Source: Tamarix chinensis (lineage: Eukaryota; Streptophyta; Magnoliopsida; Caryophyllales; Tamaricaceae). From it: a DNA stretch of 64,000 bases. The stretch covers positions 58,034,638 to 58,098,637 of the forward strand of contig CM060177.1 in the NCBI GenBank assembly GCA_030549775.1. Direction: 5' to 3'. Below the pieces are notes generated by a model. That model was given only the letters and a program-made list of their open reading frames with translations, made no database searches and was not told the DNA's origin. The translations under genes and the position numbers were made by a program. Shown piece by piece: positions 34,813 to 47,199 of this stretch (within the stretch, counting starts at the first letter, position 1; each line of letters starts with the position of its first letter).

Positions 34813-35025
34813 GTAAGGTAACCGAGCACTAAGGCCAACACGTAAGCACATAATCCATGCAGAATAATAATAGGCATAATCCAATATAACAATATAAAGG
34901 TATATGAACAATTCAGGTAAAAGTACAAATGCCCAATCATAATCCAGATTAATTGTTTAATTAATCTCTTATCATAATCCAATTCACACCATGCCTTTTA
35001 TCAAATCCATGCGAGCAGAGGAACA

Positions 35026-35465
35026 CCCCACTATTATAACGGTGGGCCGGTCACAATAGAGCATCACGCCCTAACCACTATTATTACCGGTGGATCGGTC
35101 ACAATAGAGCATCACGCCCTAAACCACTATTATTACCGGTGGATCGGTCACAATAGAGCATCACGCCCTAACCACTATTATTACCGGTGGATCGGTCACA
35201 CATAGGGTAGCAACCCTAACCACTATTCCTAACGGTGGATCGGTTTGGTTCCTCCTCGCATGGTGTTCCACTGTAAGTAATTAGTATCTTTTAAGAGCTT
35301 TAATGATACTGGTTTGTGTTTATTGAGCTCGAGTCCCCACTATTATTACCGGTGGGCCGGTCACATATAGGACCTCATGTCCTAACCACTATTATAACCG
35401 GTGGATCGGTCGCACATAGGACTACGCGTCCTAACCACTATTCCTGACCGGTGGATCGGTTTGGA
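35026..35465. repeat. CCGGTGGATCGGT tandem arrays in LTR2
   Basis: Three units with CACAATAGAGCATCACGCCC (one more than LTR1) plus diverged units to 35248, then the second array at 35336-35465. Confidence 0.85.
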
Positions 35466-38110
35466 CTCGGCTCAATAATCTTCCACTTCAAATGATTAGT
35501 GTCTTAAGTATCTTATTCAAAAGCTTTCACCATGCACAAGCACGAATCATAAATCATAAATTCCATATTCATCATCATACTTTATTCACCAATTACACAC
35601 GTGCTACCACCAAACCCTAGACATGCATAGATTGCTCCCTTCACAATTATCCTCCAATTCTACTTCACATCTCACTCTAGGGTTTTATCCCAAAACCCTA
35701 ATTTAGTCTACTTCGTACCCTTAATTTGCTCCACATGATATTTTTTCATCCCAAGTGCTTAAACACCCAAACAACACTTACATTACCTTCCTTAAATCCC
35801 AAAGCAGCGTTCCATACATAAACTTCACTCTCATAAAAACTTTACACATCCCATGCAATTATTAACTTCCATGCAAACCCTAATACCACCATACAACCAT
35901 TAACCATTATACAAACCCAGAGTCTCATCATACAAAACCCTAAAATCAATCCACATAACTCAAAGATTCATTCATACCAAACATCAGATTCAAACCATAT
36001 AAAACCCAAAGATTCATTCATACCAAACTAAGTATCCATCCTTACCAAACCCTAAGTTCAAACCATATACAACCCAAAGATTCATTCACACAAAACCCTA
36101 AATTCAATCCATACCAACACAAAGATTCAAATCATATAAAACCCAAAGATTTTTCCACATAATACAATTGATTAGATTCTCCCCTTTCATAACCACAAAT
36201 TAGATTCTACCATCCAAGACCATAAGTTAGATTCTTCCCCATAAAATCATAAATTAGAATCTCCCAAGCAAAACCATAGATTGGATTCTCCCAAACAAAT
36301 CATAAATTATATTCTCCCAATCAAATCATAAATTAAATTCTTCCTTACAAACCATATATTAATTTCTCTCACATAAAATCATACCAAACCATAAATTAAA
36401 CTTCCCCATATAAAACCATAAATTGGATTTTACCAGACAAATCATAAATTAGATTCTCCCAAATACTATTATAAATGAGATTCTCCCAATTAAATCATAA
36501 ATTAGATTCTTCCTCACGAATAATAATTTGATTCTCCCATATAACATCTTAGATTTCATTCTTCCAAATAAAACCATGCAATAGATTATTCCTCATAAAT
36601 TCATAAAATTAGGTCAACTCACTTGCCTTAGTCAACTTCTTTCCCCATCCTCCTTTTTCATCCTTTCTCCCACATAAAATCATATCAGCATCCTCACATG
36701 CATGTCTTACAGGGTCATACACAAATATTACACATGCCATACGAAAACACACTTCAACTCCATGTCATAGCATATACAGCATAATTAATAATCATAAACA
36801 TAGAATGCATAGCATATGAATCACACAATGCACATTAGCACATAAAAGGCCTTAGCACCCCTTACCTGAAACGACACCGGTCTTGGAGCACATTCCTACG
36901 CCTCCTTAGGGCTTTGACCAAGTAATAACATATTAATAAAATAACTTTAACAAAATTATAACTTTGCTAAAAATAATAGAGATATTATAAACCTTGATAA
37001 TATAGGGTTAAAGATTTTACCCTAATGATAATAATGATACTAAATATAATAATATCAAAATTAATAAAGTTACTATCAATGAGAATATAAATAATAATAA
37101 TAATAAGCTTTAAAATTTAAAGTGGGGTTTTCAACCCTACTTATAACTAATGACTTACCACTTATTTAATATAAATAATAAAATTACTAACATATATAAT
37201 AATATTAAAAAATAAAGATAATACTGATAATATTATCATCAATAGTTATAAGAACAATAGAAACAATAATACTAAAATAAATAAGTGCAAATGTTAATAC
37301 AAAATTAGGGCCTAATATTTTCCAGAATAATTAGTAAAATGATATTAATAAATATTTATTCTAATAATTATAATATTAATAATAATAAGAAGAAGAATGA
37401 TAATAATCCCATAATAATTCAATTAATAACTTAAAATTCGAAACTATCAATAATATTGTTTTATTACCACTCTCCACCCTGCAAGTACAATTCAGAATAA
37501 AATTTCTCATCAAATAATAATAAAACATCTTAAGAATATAATTATTAAGAATAATAATAATGGTATTTATATGCAAATAATTGAAATAAATTAAATCAAG
37601 GCATATACTAATATGGAAAATGGTTGAGAGGGTCTAGGGTTCAACCTTAAGCTGGTGGGGATGGGTGGCACCGGCGGTGGTGCACGGCGGCAGCGACGGT
37701 GGCCGGAAAAACAGAAGAAAGAGGGAAAGATGGATGTTGGAAAAAGATAGGGAGAATTGAGGTGATATAAGAGGTGTTTATTGTTTCCCAGGAGGAGAGG
37801 GACAAAATGATGGTGTTGGTGCAGCCAAAGGTGGCGGCGCACGGCGGCGGAAGGCGGTTTAATGCTTTCTGGGTAAAAATTCAGGCGAGACAAGAAGCCA
37901 ACTTGGCACGGCTATGTAAGCCAGTACAAGAAGAATCGAGGAATTTGAGAAACGTAGTTAGCTAGAGGAAAATGCAGGGAATAAAATGAAAGGTTTCGGT
38001 GGCGCTGAAATTGGCTAACGGAGGCGGAAGAGGCGTCTAAAGTCTCGATGATGGCAGCCCTCGCCGAGGGTTTCGGGGAAGAAAAATCTTCCACAACTCC
38101 TACAATCCAG

Positions 38111-38120
38111 CTATTTATAG
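38111..38120 (-). promoter_or_regulatory. TATA box of LTR2
   Basis: CTATAAATAG on the minus strand, at the position equivalent to LTR1. Confidence 0.75.
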
Positions 38121-39499
38121 ATGTTGGAATGGATAATGAGGAGCTGGAGGTCGACATGGAAGTTTTAAATGCAAGAATTTGGGTGGCCGGTGGCGTTAAA
38201 TGGTCGGTTGACGTTTGGGTTGGTTCGATGATTCGCGGGGCTGGGGAGAGGAAACGGGCGAGATTTAACGTCCAATAATTATATGAAGTTATTTCTGGAG
38301 TTAATAGGAAGGCAATGAGACAAGAAACGGCCGGTATTATTCATTGTAACCGGAGATGCCATTGACGGAGGAGGGAACTGCAGCGACGTCGACGGAGGAG
38401 AAAGGAGGAAGAAGGAAGAAGAAGAGGAGGCGGTCGGGTCGGCCGGGAAAGAAAAGAAAAAGAAAGAACCGGGCCGGTTCGCGCGCGGTCGAGTGTGCGT
38501 TTAATGGAACGACGAGCTTCGGAGGAAAACGAGCCAAAACGCAGCGTTGGAAGGGCGACGAAGGGCGCCGCGCGGGCTGGGCCGCGCCGAAGAAGAAGAA
38601 GAAGAAAAGAAAAAGGGGAACTGGGCCGCGAGCTGGCCCAGTTCGGCGAGGAGAATAGGAAAAAGAAAAAGAAAGAAAAAGAAAAGGAAAAAGGAAGAAA
38701 GAAAAAGAAAAAGGGAAAAAGGAAAGGAGAAATAAAATAGGTTAGGCCCAATTAAATTAATCTAAATATTTAGGATATTTAAAAATAATAATATTTAAAT
38801 AAAATAATATTTAAATCCCTTTTTAGGCTAAATTAGGATTTTTAAAAGACTTTCCATAAATTCCATTTTAATTAGCAAAACACCCTAATTTTCTTCCATT
38901 AAATTATTTATAAAATTAATATTAATTTAAAACTATTTTCTCATTCTTATTTTAAATAAAATCATTTATTTAATTAATTCCCGAATTAAAATCTTTAATT
39001 AGTTAAAATACCCCAAATTCCTCCTAATTAAAATACTTATAAATTTATCCTTGATTTTCCCTAATTAATTTCCTTTTATTTTAATCAAAATCATTTATTT
39101 GATTAATATTTATGATAAAGTCTCATTTAAATATAATATTTAAGATTATAAGTTTTCGGGGCATTTCATTACTACCCCCTTAAAAACAGACTTCGCCCCC
39201 GAAGTCTCCGGGAGCGCTTAGGGTTAGGGAGGAAATGCTCTATGTTGTTAGAAACCAAAATAACATTACTATCTATATAAACTACCCCCTTAGGGATAAA
39301 CTTACCAAAGAAAATTTAAATTAACGGAAATAAGGACACCATACAAAAAAAATACTTGTAAAAACTACCCCCTTAAGAATAAACTTAATTAAAATTCTAC
39401 CATTCTCTTCTCACTGTGGCCGGAATGAAAATATTTTAAAATAAATGAATTCTTTTTGTTTTAAAAACGATTTCAATTCAAGGAGAAATTTTTAATCCC

Positions 39500-40127
39500 A
39501 ATTCATTTTGAAAATGATACTACTCTTAGTATCAAATTAAAAAGATTAAAATCAAAAGATACCGAAACACGCTTCAAAACTAATAAAAAAGAAACTCGTA
39601 AGCCAAATATAATTTCAAGAAGAAGCGTAATTAAAAAGATCAACCTCACTGGTACCAAATGGTGGTACCAACTTAAAAATATTAAAAACAAAAGAGCACA
39701 GTCAAAACCAGATTCGATACCAACTTGTGATATCAACTAAAAATTTTTAAAATCGAAAGAGCGTGTTCGAAGAATCAACCACTCCGATACCGCTTTGTGG
39801 TATCAGCTAAATATTTAAAATAGAAAATGATTTTTAAAACCAACTCTGAGCATAAATGTTTTAAAAACAAGGAACACTTGGCTAAATTAAAAATCTTCAA
39901 ACAAGAGCGTGGTTATCGGAACCAACTCTGATACCACCTTGTGGTATCAGCTTAAAGAAAAATTTAAAAATAAGGAGCTTGGTTGAAATCAACTTCGATA
40001 CCATCTTGTGGTATCATCTTAAAAGTTTAAAAGTAGAAGAGCATGGTCGAAACCTGCTTTGATACCACTTATGGTATCAGCTTAAAACATTTTAAAAAAA
40101 CAAAAGAGCGTGTCGAAAGGAACAACC
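39500..40127 (-). repeat. Tandem array of primer-site-like units, internal 2
   Basis: A copy of the array at 33700-34327, with the same units and order. Confidence 0.8.
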
Positions 40128-40139
40128 GCTCTGATACCA
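40128..40139 (-). other. Primer-binding site, internal 2
   Basis: TGGTATCAGAGC on the minus strand beside LTR3. As LTR3 is the 5' LTR, this is the site an RNA started in LTR3 would use. Confidence 0.85.
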
Positions 40140-40573
40140 CTTATTAACACCCAAAATTCACTAAATTTTTTTTTTCTTAAAAGCGGAAGCAATTAAATTA
40201 GAAGCACTGAAAACCTGTGAATTCTGGAAATGTTACCGCCACACTTAGTACCAGACCGGTTCTCTCCGACCGTTCCAGTACCAAGTGCTAAGGCTAAGAA
40301 AAGAAATAATCAATACAATTCAATTTCCAAATAAGCATTAAACGGTTGTAAAACAAAATCAGAGTACGCATCAAGAAATGTAATTCATTTCCAAAAGAGA
40401 ATTAAACTTACAACCGATAAAAGATTAACAAAAAGAATTAGAGTCATATAAAGACTATAATATGGCCACAACTCTCTTGAATCTCGAGCCATACATGCTC
40501 AACACTCAGCCCCAACTGATATCTCGCCCACCTGCACAAATCAGAAGGGCATACTACTCGTGGGAATGAGCAG

Positions 40574-40610
40574 CACCCATAAAAAGGGTGATCAGTACGC
40601 TACGTACTGA
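40574..40610 (-). other. Two-hairpin LTR module, LTR3
   Basis: Same sequence as in LTR1 and LTR2. Confidence 0.8.
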
Positions 40611-40824
40611 GTAAGGTAACCGAGCACTAAGGCCAACACGTAAGCACATAATCCATGCAGAATAATAATAGGCATAATCCAATATAACAATATAAAGGTA
40701 TATGAACAATTCAGGTAAAAGTACAAATGCCCAATCATAATCCAGATTAATTGTTTAATTAATCTCTTATCATAATCCAATTCACACCATGCCTTTTATC
40801 AAATCCATGCGAGCAGAGGAACAC

Positions 40825-41268
40825 CCCACTATTATAACCGGTGGGCCGGTCACAATAGAGCATCACGCCCTAACCACTATTATTACCGGTGGATCGGTCA
40901 CAATAGAGCATCACGCCCTAACCACTATTATTACCGGTGGATCGGTCACAATAGAGCATCACGCCCTAACCACTATTATTACCGGTGGATCGGTCACACA
41001 TAGGGTAGCAACCCTAACCACTATTCCTAACCGGTGGATCGGTTTGGTTCCTCCTCGCATGGTGTTCCACTGTAAGTAATTAGTATCTTTTAAGAGCTTT
41101 AATGATACTGGTTTGTGTTTATTGAGCTCGAGTCACCCCACTATTATTACCGGTGGGCCGGTCACATATAGGACCTCATGTCCTAACCACTATTATAACC
41201 GGTGGATCGGTCGCACATAGGACTACGCGTCCTAACCACTATTCCTGACCGGTGGATCGGTTTGGACT
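40825..41268. repeat. CCGGTGGATCGGT tandem arrays in LTR3
   Basis: Three perfect units plus diverged ones (40825-41044), then the second array (41137-41268). Read as protein, the first array gives a spurious repeated ITGGSVTIEHHALTT frame at 40789-41079. Confidence 0.85.
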
Positions 41269-43909
41269 CGGCTCAATAATCTTCCACTTCAAATGATTAG
41301 TGTCTTAAGTATCTTATTCAAAAGCTTTCACCATGCACAAGCACGAATCATAAATCATACATTCCATATTCATCATCATACTTTATTCACCAATTACACA
41401 CGTGCTACCACCAAACCCTAGACATGCATAGATTGCTCCCTTCACAATTATCCTCCAATTCTACTTCACATCTCACTCTAGGGTTTTATCCCAAAACCCT
41501 AATTTAGTCTACTTCGTACCCTTAATTTGCTCCACATGATATTTTTCATCCCAAGTGCTTAAACACCCAAACAACACTTACATTACCTTCCTTAAATCCC
41601 AAAGCAGCGTTCCATACATAAACTTCACTCTCATAAAAACTTTACACATCCCATGCAATTATTAACTTCCATGCAAACCCTAATACCACCATACAACCAT
41701 TAACCATTATACAAACCCAGAGTCTCATCATACAAAACCCTAAAATCAATCCACATAACTCAAAGATTCATTCATACCAAACATCAGATTCAAACCATAT
41801 AAAACCCAAAGATTCATTCATACCAAACTAAGTATCCATCCTTACCAAACCCTAAGTTCAAACCATATACAACCCAAAGATTCATTCACACAAAACCCTA
41901 AATTCAATCCATACCAACACAAAGATTCAAATCATATAAAACCCAAAGATTTTTCCACATAATACAATTGATTAGATTCTCCCCTTTCATAACCACAAAT
42001 TAGATTCTACCATCCAAGACCATAAGTTAGATTCTTCCCCATAAAATCATAAATTAGAATCTCCCAAGCAAAACCATAGATTGGATTCTCCCAAACAAAT
42101 CATAAATTATATTCTCCCAATCAAATCATAAATTAAATTCTTCCTTACAAACCATATATTAATTTCTCTCACATAAAATCATACCAAACCATAAATTAAA
42201 CTTCCCCATATAAAACCATAAATTGGATTTTACCAGACAAATCATAAATTAGATTCTCCCAAATACTATTATAAATGAGATTCTCCCAATTAAATCATAA
42301 ATTAGATTCTTCCTCACGAATAATAATTTGATTCTCCCATATAACATCTTAGATTTCATTCTTCCAAATAAAACCATGCAATAGATTATTTCATAAATTC
42401 AAAATTAGGTCAACTCACTTGCCTTAGTCAACTTCTTTCCCCATCCTCCTTTTTCATCCTTTCTCCCACATAAAATCATATCAGCATCCTCACATGCATG
42501 TCTTACAGGGTCATACACAAATATTACACATGCCATACGAAAACACACTTCAACTCCATGTCATAGCATATACAGCATAATTAATAATCATAAACATAGA
42601 ATGCATAGCATATGAATCACACAATGCACATTAGCACATAAAAGGCCTTAGCACCCCTTACCTGAAACGACACCGGTCTTGGAGCACATTCCTACGCCTC
42701 CTTAGGGCTTTGACCAAGTAATAACATATTAATAAAATAACTTTAACAAAATTATAACTTTGCTAAAAATAATAGAGATATTATAAACCTTGATAATATA
42801 GGGTTAAAGATTTTACCCTAATGATAATAATGATACTAAATATAATAATATCAAAATTAATAAAGTTACTATCAATGAGAATATAAATAATAATAATAAT
42901 AAGCTTTAAAATTTAAAGTGGGGTTTTCAACCCTACTTATAACTAATGACTTACCACTTATTTAATATAAATAATAAAATTACTAACATATATAATAATA
43001 TTAAAAATAATAAAGATACTGATAATATTATCATCAATAGTTATAAGAACAATAGAAACAATAATACTAAAATAAATAAGTGCAAATGTTAATACAAAAT
43101 TAGGGCCTAATATTTTCCAGAATAATTAGTAAAATGATATTAATAAATATTTATTCTAATAATTATAATATTAATAATAATAAGAAGAAGAATGATAATA
43201 ATCCCATAATAATTCAATTAATAACTTAAAATTCGAAACTATCAATAATATTGTTTTATTACCACTCTCTCCACCCTGCAAGTACAATTCAGAATAAAAT
43301 TTCTCATCAAATAATAATAAAACATCTTAAGAATATAATTATTAAGAATAATAATAATGGTATTTATATGCAAATAATTGAAATAAATTAAATCAAGGCA
43401 TATACTAATATGGAAAATGGTTGAGAGGGTCTAGGGTTCAACCTTAAGCTGGTGGGGATGGGTGGCACCGGCGGTGGTGCACGGCGGCAGCGACGGTGGC
43501 CGGAAAAACAGAAGAAAAGAGGGAAAGATGGATGTTGGGAAAAAGATAGGGAGAATTGAGGTGATATAAGAGGTGTTTATTGTTTCCCAGGAGGAGAGGG
43601 ACAAAATGATGGTGTTGGTGCAGCCAAAGGTGGCGGCGCACGGCGGCGGAAGGCGGTTTAATGCTTTCTGGGTAAAAATTCAGGCGAGACAAGAAGCCAA
43701 CTTGGCACGGCTATGTAAGCCAGTACAAGAAGAATCGAGGAATTTGAGAAACGTAGTTAGCTAGAGGAAAATGCAGGGAATAAAATGAAAGGTTTCGGTG
43801 GCGCTGAAATTGGCTAACGGAGGCGGAAGAGGCGTCTAAAGTCTCGATGATGGCAGCCCTCGCCGAGGGTTTCGGGGAAGAAAAATCTTCCACAACTCCT
43901 ACAATCCAG

Positions 43910-43919
43910 CTATTTATAG
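43910..43919 (-). promoter_or_regulatory. TATA box of LTR3, the 5' LTR promoter
   Basis: CTATAAATAG on the minus strand, 1047 bp from the LTR 5' edge. A transcript starting about 30 bases downstream would carry roughly 3.7 kb of R-U5 leader before the primer site. Confidence 0.75.
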
Positions 43920-45759
43920 ATGTTGGAATGGATAATGAGGAGCTGGAGGTCGACATGGAAGTTTTAAATGCAAGAATTTGGGTGGCCGGTGGCGTTAAAT
44001 GGTCGGTTGACGTTTGGGTTGGTTCGATGATTCGCGGGGCTGGGGAGGAAAACGGGCGAGATTTAACGTCCAATAATTATATGAAGTTATTTCTGGAGTT
44101 TAATAGGAAGGCAATGAGACAAGAAACGGCCGGTATTATTCATTGTAACCGGAGATGCCATTGACGGAGGAGGGAACTGCAGCGACGTCGACGGAGGAGA
44201 AAGGAGGAAGAAGGAAGAAGAAGAGGAGGCGGTCGGGTCGGCCGGGAAAGAAAAGAAAAAGAAAGAACCGGGCCGGTTCGCGCGCGGGTCGAGTGTGCGT
44301 TTAATGGAACGACGAGCTTCGGAGGAAAACGAGCCAAAACGCAGCGTTGGAAGGGCGACGAAGGGCGCCGCGCGGGCTGGGCCGCGCCGAAGAAGAAGAA
44401 GAAGAAAAGAAAAAGGGGAACTGGGCCGCGAGCTGGCCCAGTTCGGCGAGGAGAATAGGAAAAAGAAAAAGAAAGAAAAAGAAAAGGAAAAAGGAAGAAA
44501 GAAAAAGAAAAAGGGAAAAAGGAAAGGAGAAATAAAATAGGTTAGGCCCAATTAAATTAATCTAAATATTTAGGATATTTAAATAATAATATTTAAATAA
44601 AATAATATTTAAATCCCTTTTTAGGCTAAATTAGGATTTTTAAAAGACTTTCCATAAATTCCATTTTAATTAGCAAAACACCCTAATTTTCTTCCATTAA
44701 ATTATTTATAAAATTAATATTAATTTAAAACTATTTTCTCATTCTTATTTTAAATAAAATCATTTATTTAATTAATTCCCGAATTAAAATCTTTAATTAG
44801 TTAAAATACCCCAAATTCCTCCTAATTAAAATACTTATAAATTTATCCTTGATTTTCCCTAATTAATTTCCTTTTATTTTAATCAAAATCATTTATTTGA
44901 TTAATATTTATGATAAAGTCTCATTTAAATATAATATTTAAGATTATAAGTTTTCGGGGCATTTCATCTACCACCCCCACAGCTCCTTTGACCAAAACAA
45001 CCACCTACAACCCTTCATTTTCCTCCTTCCTTTTCCTTCCTCCTTAACCCCTCCATCTTGACCACCTCGGTAGCAACCTTTGCAGCCTTGCTACCGTTGC
45101 CATCGCCGCCCTTGGCCACCGTTAACCCATCACCGACCACCACCTACACCCCCTCTCCACCTCTGCACCCTTCCCTTGCCCTAAATCCTCCCCTATCCAC
45201 CATATTTCCTAGCTGCAAATCCATAACCCCAAAACACCACTCCCTCCTCCCATTTTGCCATTTTGACTCCTCCCTCTCTTAGTTTTCATGCAGCTCATGC
45301 TCCATAAGTAGTATGAGCTACTACATGCTTTGGTGTGTTTTGTTTAATAAATTTTAAGGTATAATAACATTTTAAGTTAAGTATTTCATTAATTAAGAGT
45401 TATAAAGTCCTATGCCTTTGGTTTTCTTATTTCTAATGTGATAAATATTGATATTATTTTTAGGTATTTGTTTTTATAATTAAAGCTTGAATCTTTAACC
45501 GGAATACAGGTAGGGTTCATTTTTACTAGAATTAAGGTAACTATTAAAGCCCAATTAAACACATGGATAAACGTATGTTAACACATTAGGCTTTTTAATA
45601 TGTTATTATGCTCAATACATGTTGTTTAATATAATATATGTGGTTTCTTGTGCTGATTGATGTGAATATTATGTTCACACCTATCATTATGTATGAATAT
45701 AGTGATGTATCGTGTGTTACATTCTGGGCCTACTTTTAAGTGTGTTTTTAAAGGGTTAC

Positions 45760-45800
45760 TCAGTACCGTAGTACTAAAGGGTTCCATTCATGGGGCCCTT
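45760..45800 (+). other. Two-hairpin LTR module, copy in solo LTR F
   Basis: AGTAC-CGTA-GTACT (5-bp stem), then AAGGG...CCCTT around TTCATGGGG. The bases differ from the other subfamilies but the two stems and their order are kept, 422 bp from the LTR end. Confidence 0.6.
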
Positions 45801-46604
45801 ACCTATTCAATGGGTATTTTTCCTTGTAGTTCCTTTCAGGTACTATTCAAGTGGGCTCTCAGGAAAGAATGTAAGGAACTATCCTTAAAGTCCTAGGGTT
45901 GTCCTCTTTCTCTTTTAAATTCTTGTCTCAATGTCTTCGTTATTTTGTAACCACCACTGGTAGATTTTATTCTCGTAAATTTTTTACTATGCTACTTTGA
46001 TTTAAATATGTTTGAGTTTCTCGTAAGTTGTATTCTTCTATTTTAGTGTTAGCACTTGGTACTGGAATGGTAGGAGTGAACCAGTCAGGTACTAAGTTTG
46101 GCGGTAATATCCCTAGAATTCACGGTTTTGTTATTTCACTTCTGCTAATCATTTTAATAAAAAGAAAATTTTCAATAGTAAATTTTGGGGGTGTTACATG
46201 GTCACCATAATTAAAATACTAATATAGAAAGTGAAATACCTTAAGATTGGGAATGGTGGCTCTTTAGACGTGGTTTAGACAACGATTATTTTAGATTTTT
46301 ATTGGTGTGCCTTAGTACCCTATCCAGTCCCTACATGTTACTCTATTTAACTCTACAGAAATAAGTAGGGGGTATGCTTACTTGTGGATTAGGTGTCCTT
46401 GTTTTTAGGTTATTGTGTCCCTTCGTATACCAGTGCGACTAGAGTACCTTTGTGTGCATAGGTTGGTAGTTAATAGGATACTATGCTGTCTATATGTGCT
46501 AGTATGAATGGGGCACCTTAGTTTCTCTGGGTTTATGATCTCCCCTTGATTAAATAAAAATGGAATTGTGTGATAATTAAATGGAAAGGATTATTGGGAT
46601 ATTG

Positions 46605-46830
46605 TGATAGCAACCTTTGATCCTACTTATGTATCAGTGGTAACCTTTGAGCCAACTTGTGTATTGGTATTAGTTTTTTAACCTACCTATATTTTCGTAT
46701 CAGCCTTTGAGCCTACTATATTTTAGTAGTAGCCTTTGGGCCTACTCGTGTATTGGTAGAAGCCTTTATGCGTATCACTGAGTTGGTAGTTGCATTTGAG
46801 CCTACCTATATTTTAGTAGTTGCCCTTATG
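46605..46830. repeat. Tandem repeat of about 40 bp in LTR G
   Basis: Six or seven diverged units with GTAGCCTTTGAGCCTACTTA followed by a TATTTTAGTA- or GTGTATTGGTA-like part. Confidence 0.75.
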
Positions 46831-47158
46831 CCTACTATAATGGATTATGTATTGTAATATATTATATTGATGGGCCTTTAGGCCTAGATATGAGTTGAGT
46901 GGGTTGTGTGTATTATCGAGGATGATATGGCTTTCTAATTATACTACAAAGAGCATTAGCTAGATGTTCCATGGGTACTACCAATTATTTCTAAGTGAAT
47001 GAGCATTGGTGGCATATGATTCTAATGCATGTGGCTATTTGAATGGTTATTACATTTTAGTTAATGTATATATAATTTCATGTTCATGTGATTGATGTGA
47101 TACATTTAATGATGCATTACACATAGGCCTTATATATTAGTCTCATATAATGGATTAC

Positions 47159-47199
47159 TCAATACTATAGTATTGAAGGGTTCATTTCTTTGGCTCCTT
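47159..47199 (+). other. Two-hairpin LTR module, copy in LTR G
   Basis: TCAATACTATAGTATTGA is a perfect 18-bp palindrome. It is followed by AAGG...CCTT stem arms (47176-47199). Relative to the other copies, a G-C pair in the stem is replaced by A-T on both arms. Confidence 0.7.

Larger units (their letters stand above)
34344..39168 (-). repeat. LTR2 (shared middle LTR)
   Basis: It starts TTAACACCCC, one base (G) short of the terminal TGTAACACCCC, and ends GGGGCATTTCA. It carries the same internal landmarks as LTR1 but with three perfect 48-bp repeat units. It resembles LTR3 more than LTR1 (for example CATATAAAGACTATAATATGG at about 34647). Confidence 0.92.
39169..40143 (-). other. Internal domain 2, non-coding
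   Basis: It has the same length as internal 1 (975 bp) and differs only by a few single-base indels in homopolymers, for example GTGTCGAAAGG against GTGTCCGAAAGG near the primer site. It contains the same polypurine tract, hairpin (39188-39207), primer-site-like array (about 39500-40127) and primer site (40128-40139). Confidence 0.85.
28584..44966 (-). mobile_element. Non-autonomous gypsy-type element with three LTRs and two internal domains
   Basis: One 16,383-bp insertion flanked by TCTAC. Order on the plus strand: LTR1 28584-33368, internal 33369-34343, LTR2 34344-39168, internal 39169-40143, LTR3 40144-44966. Lengths are 4785, 975, 4825, 975 and 4823. The primer site (minus strand) lies at the LTR2 and LTR3 sides of the internals and the polypurine tract at the LTR1 and LTR2 sides, so the element reads on the minus strand with LTR3 as the 5' LTR. 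The internals encode nothing beyond a trace of a pol C-terminus. The copies are nearly identical, so this is the youngest insertion here. Confidence 0.93.
40144..44966 (-). repeat. LTR3 (5' LTR) of the triple-LTR element
   Basis: It starts TTAACACCC with the same missing G as LTR2 and ends GGGGCATTTCA before the duplication TCTAC. It has three 48-bp units like LTR2 and a private difference at about 42390-42410. The TATA box is at 43910-43919. Confidence 0.92.
27354..46198 (+). mobile_element. Solo LTR F (2.45 kb), split by the triple-LTR element
   Basis: It starts TGTAATCCCTAAAATTTTAA and ends GGGGGTGTTACA. Both flanks are TGGTC (27349-27353 and 46199-46203), a perfect 5-bp target duplication. 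Removing the insertion at 28584-44966 and one of its TCTAC duplications leaves about 2455 bp. The parts are an AT-rich start, a long pyrimidine tract (27650-28578 continuing at 44972-45290), and a 3' part with the two-hairpin module (45760-45800) and the GGTACT...AGTACC-type terminal block. The Arg/Lys/Glu-rich open frames on the minus strand of 27651-28388 are products of the pyrimidine tract. Confidence 0.85.

Noticed and set aside
40789..41079. Repeated-peptide frame with ITGGSVTIEHHALTT
   Set aside because: The peptide repeat only reflects the 48-bp DNA array, and the frame is interrupted in the LTR2 copy.
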